Shown: positions 63,916 to 64,000 of the stretch, in pieces
Numbering within the stretch: position 1 is the stretch's first letter
Layout: every line of letters starts with the position of its first letter
Assembly: GCF_017744675.1 (NCBI RefSeq)
Contig: NZ_JAGIAV010000001.1
Location: 1,176,151 to 1,240,150, forward strand
DNA from: Flavobacterium sp.
GTDB lineage: Bacteria > Bacteroidota > Bacteroidia > Flavobacteriales > Flavobacteriaceae
Length of the DNA: 64,000 nt
Reading direction: 5' to 3'
Made by a program: the position numbers and the translations under genes
The notes under the pieces: generated by a model
Seen by the model: only the letters and a program-made list of their open reading frames with translations
The model's database searches: none
Told to the model about the DNA's origin: nothing

Positions 63916-64000
63916 TCCTACCTCGATAGGAGAGCAACAATAACTGTGTTTTTTAATTTCAATAAATAATTGATAATGTCTTGTCCCATCTGAACAAGAC
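63916..64000 (-). promoter_or_regulatory. Structured leader upstream of rpsB
   Basis: In the 168 nt before rpsB are two stems: TCCTA-CCTCGA-TAGGA (63916-63931) and GTCTTGT/ACAAGAC (63978-63984 with 63994-64000, at the window edge). The region has no gene. It may be an S2-responsive leader or the spacer after rpsI; the edge prevents a decision. Confidence 0.4.

Overview
The window is AT-rich chromosomal DNA from a member of the Bacteroidota, most probably a Flavobacterium of the F. johnsoniae type. Evidence: SusC/SusD pairs, lipoprotein signal peptides of the Bacteroidetes kind, promoters of the TTTG / TAnnTTTG class, little Shine-Dalgarno sequence, GGGP synthase, DUF4301 and DUF3127 proteins, and several families of short intergenic palindromes. 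No tRNA, rRNA, CRISPR array, prophage or transposase was seen.

Region 1 (1-21.3 kb, all + strand) is a polysaccharide utilisation locus. A truncated SusC, a SusD and a surface lipoprotein are followed by a second complete SusC/SusD pair. A terminator-like hairpin then separates these from eight secreted proteins: four GH30 enzymes in two sequence types, a GH5 with a C-terminal CBM6-like domain, a GH16 laminarinase-like lipoprotein, an endonuclease/exonuclease/phosphatase-fold protein and a GH3 beta-glucosidase. Together they suggest breakdown of a beta-1,3/beta-1,6-glucan (laminarin, pustulan or fungal wall glucan) from the cell surface to glucose.

Region 2 (21.5-36.6 kb, mostly - strand) is mixed. 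It holds a transglutaminase-domain protein, a Nudix-like regulator, an alkylation-damage repair island (AraC-MGMT, a 2OG-Fe(II) oxygenase, a stand-alone Ada zinc domain and AlkB) punctuated by two copies of a palindromic element, an SMR pump, a patatin/outer-membrane-barrel protein, S-adenosylhomocysteinase, a phosphopantetheinyl transferase, and a Crp/Fnr regulator next to a small membrane protein-globin operon that carries a Crp/Fnr-type palindrome in its promoter.

Region 3 (36.7-49.1 kb, mixed strands) starts with an operon of GGGP synthase, PnuC, a NadR-kinase/DUF4301 fusion and ArfB. Next is a TonB-dependent receptor under a TPP riboswitch, a Rieske-like lipoprotein without its histidine ligands, greA with a terminator-like hairpin in its leader, a HIT protein, a histidine kinase, a flavin reductase, a DUF3127 protein with an SSB-like tail, aat, and a PAP2 phosphatase gene broken by a one-base frameshift.

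Region 4 (49.3-64 kb, mostly - strand) is a full thiamine operon under a second TPP riboswitch (thiS-thiC-tenI/thiE-like-thiD-thiE-thiG-thiH-thiF). A GxxExxY gene with flanking inverted repeats sits between thiG and thiH. After it come tag, a lipoprotein, a queuosine-precursor transporter, an M3 peptidase, tsf and rpsB. The biosynthetic operon and the riboswitch-controlled receptor form one thiamine regulon for synthesis and uptake.
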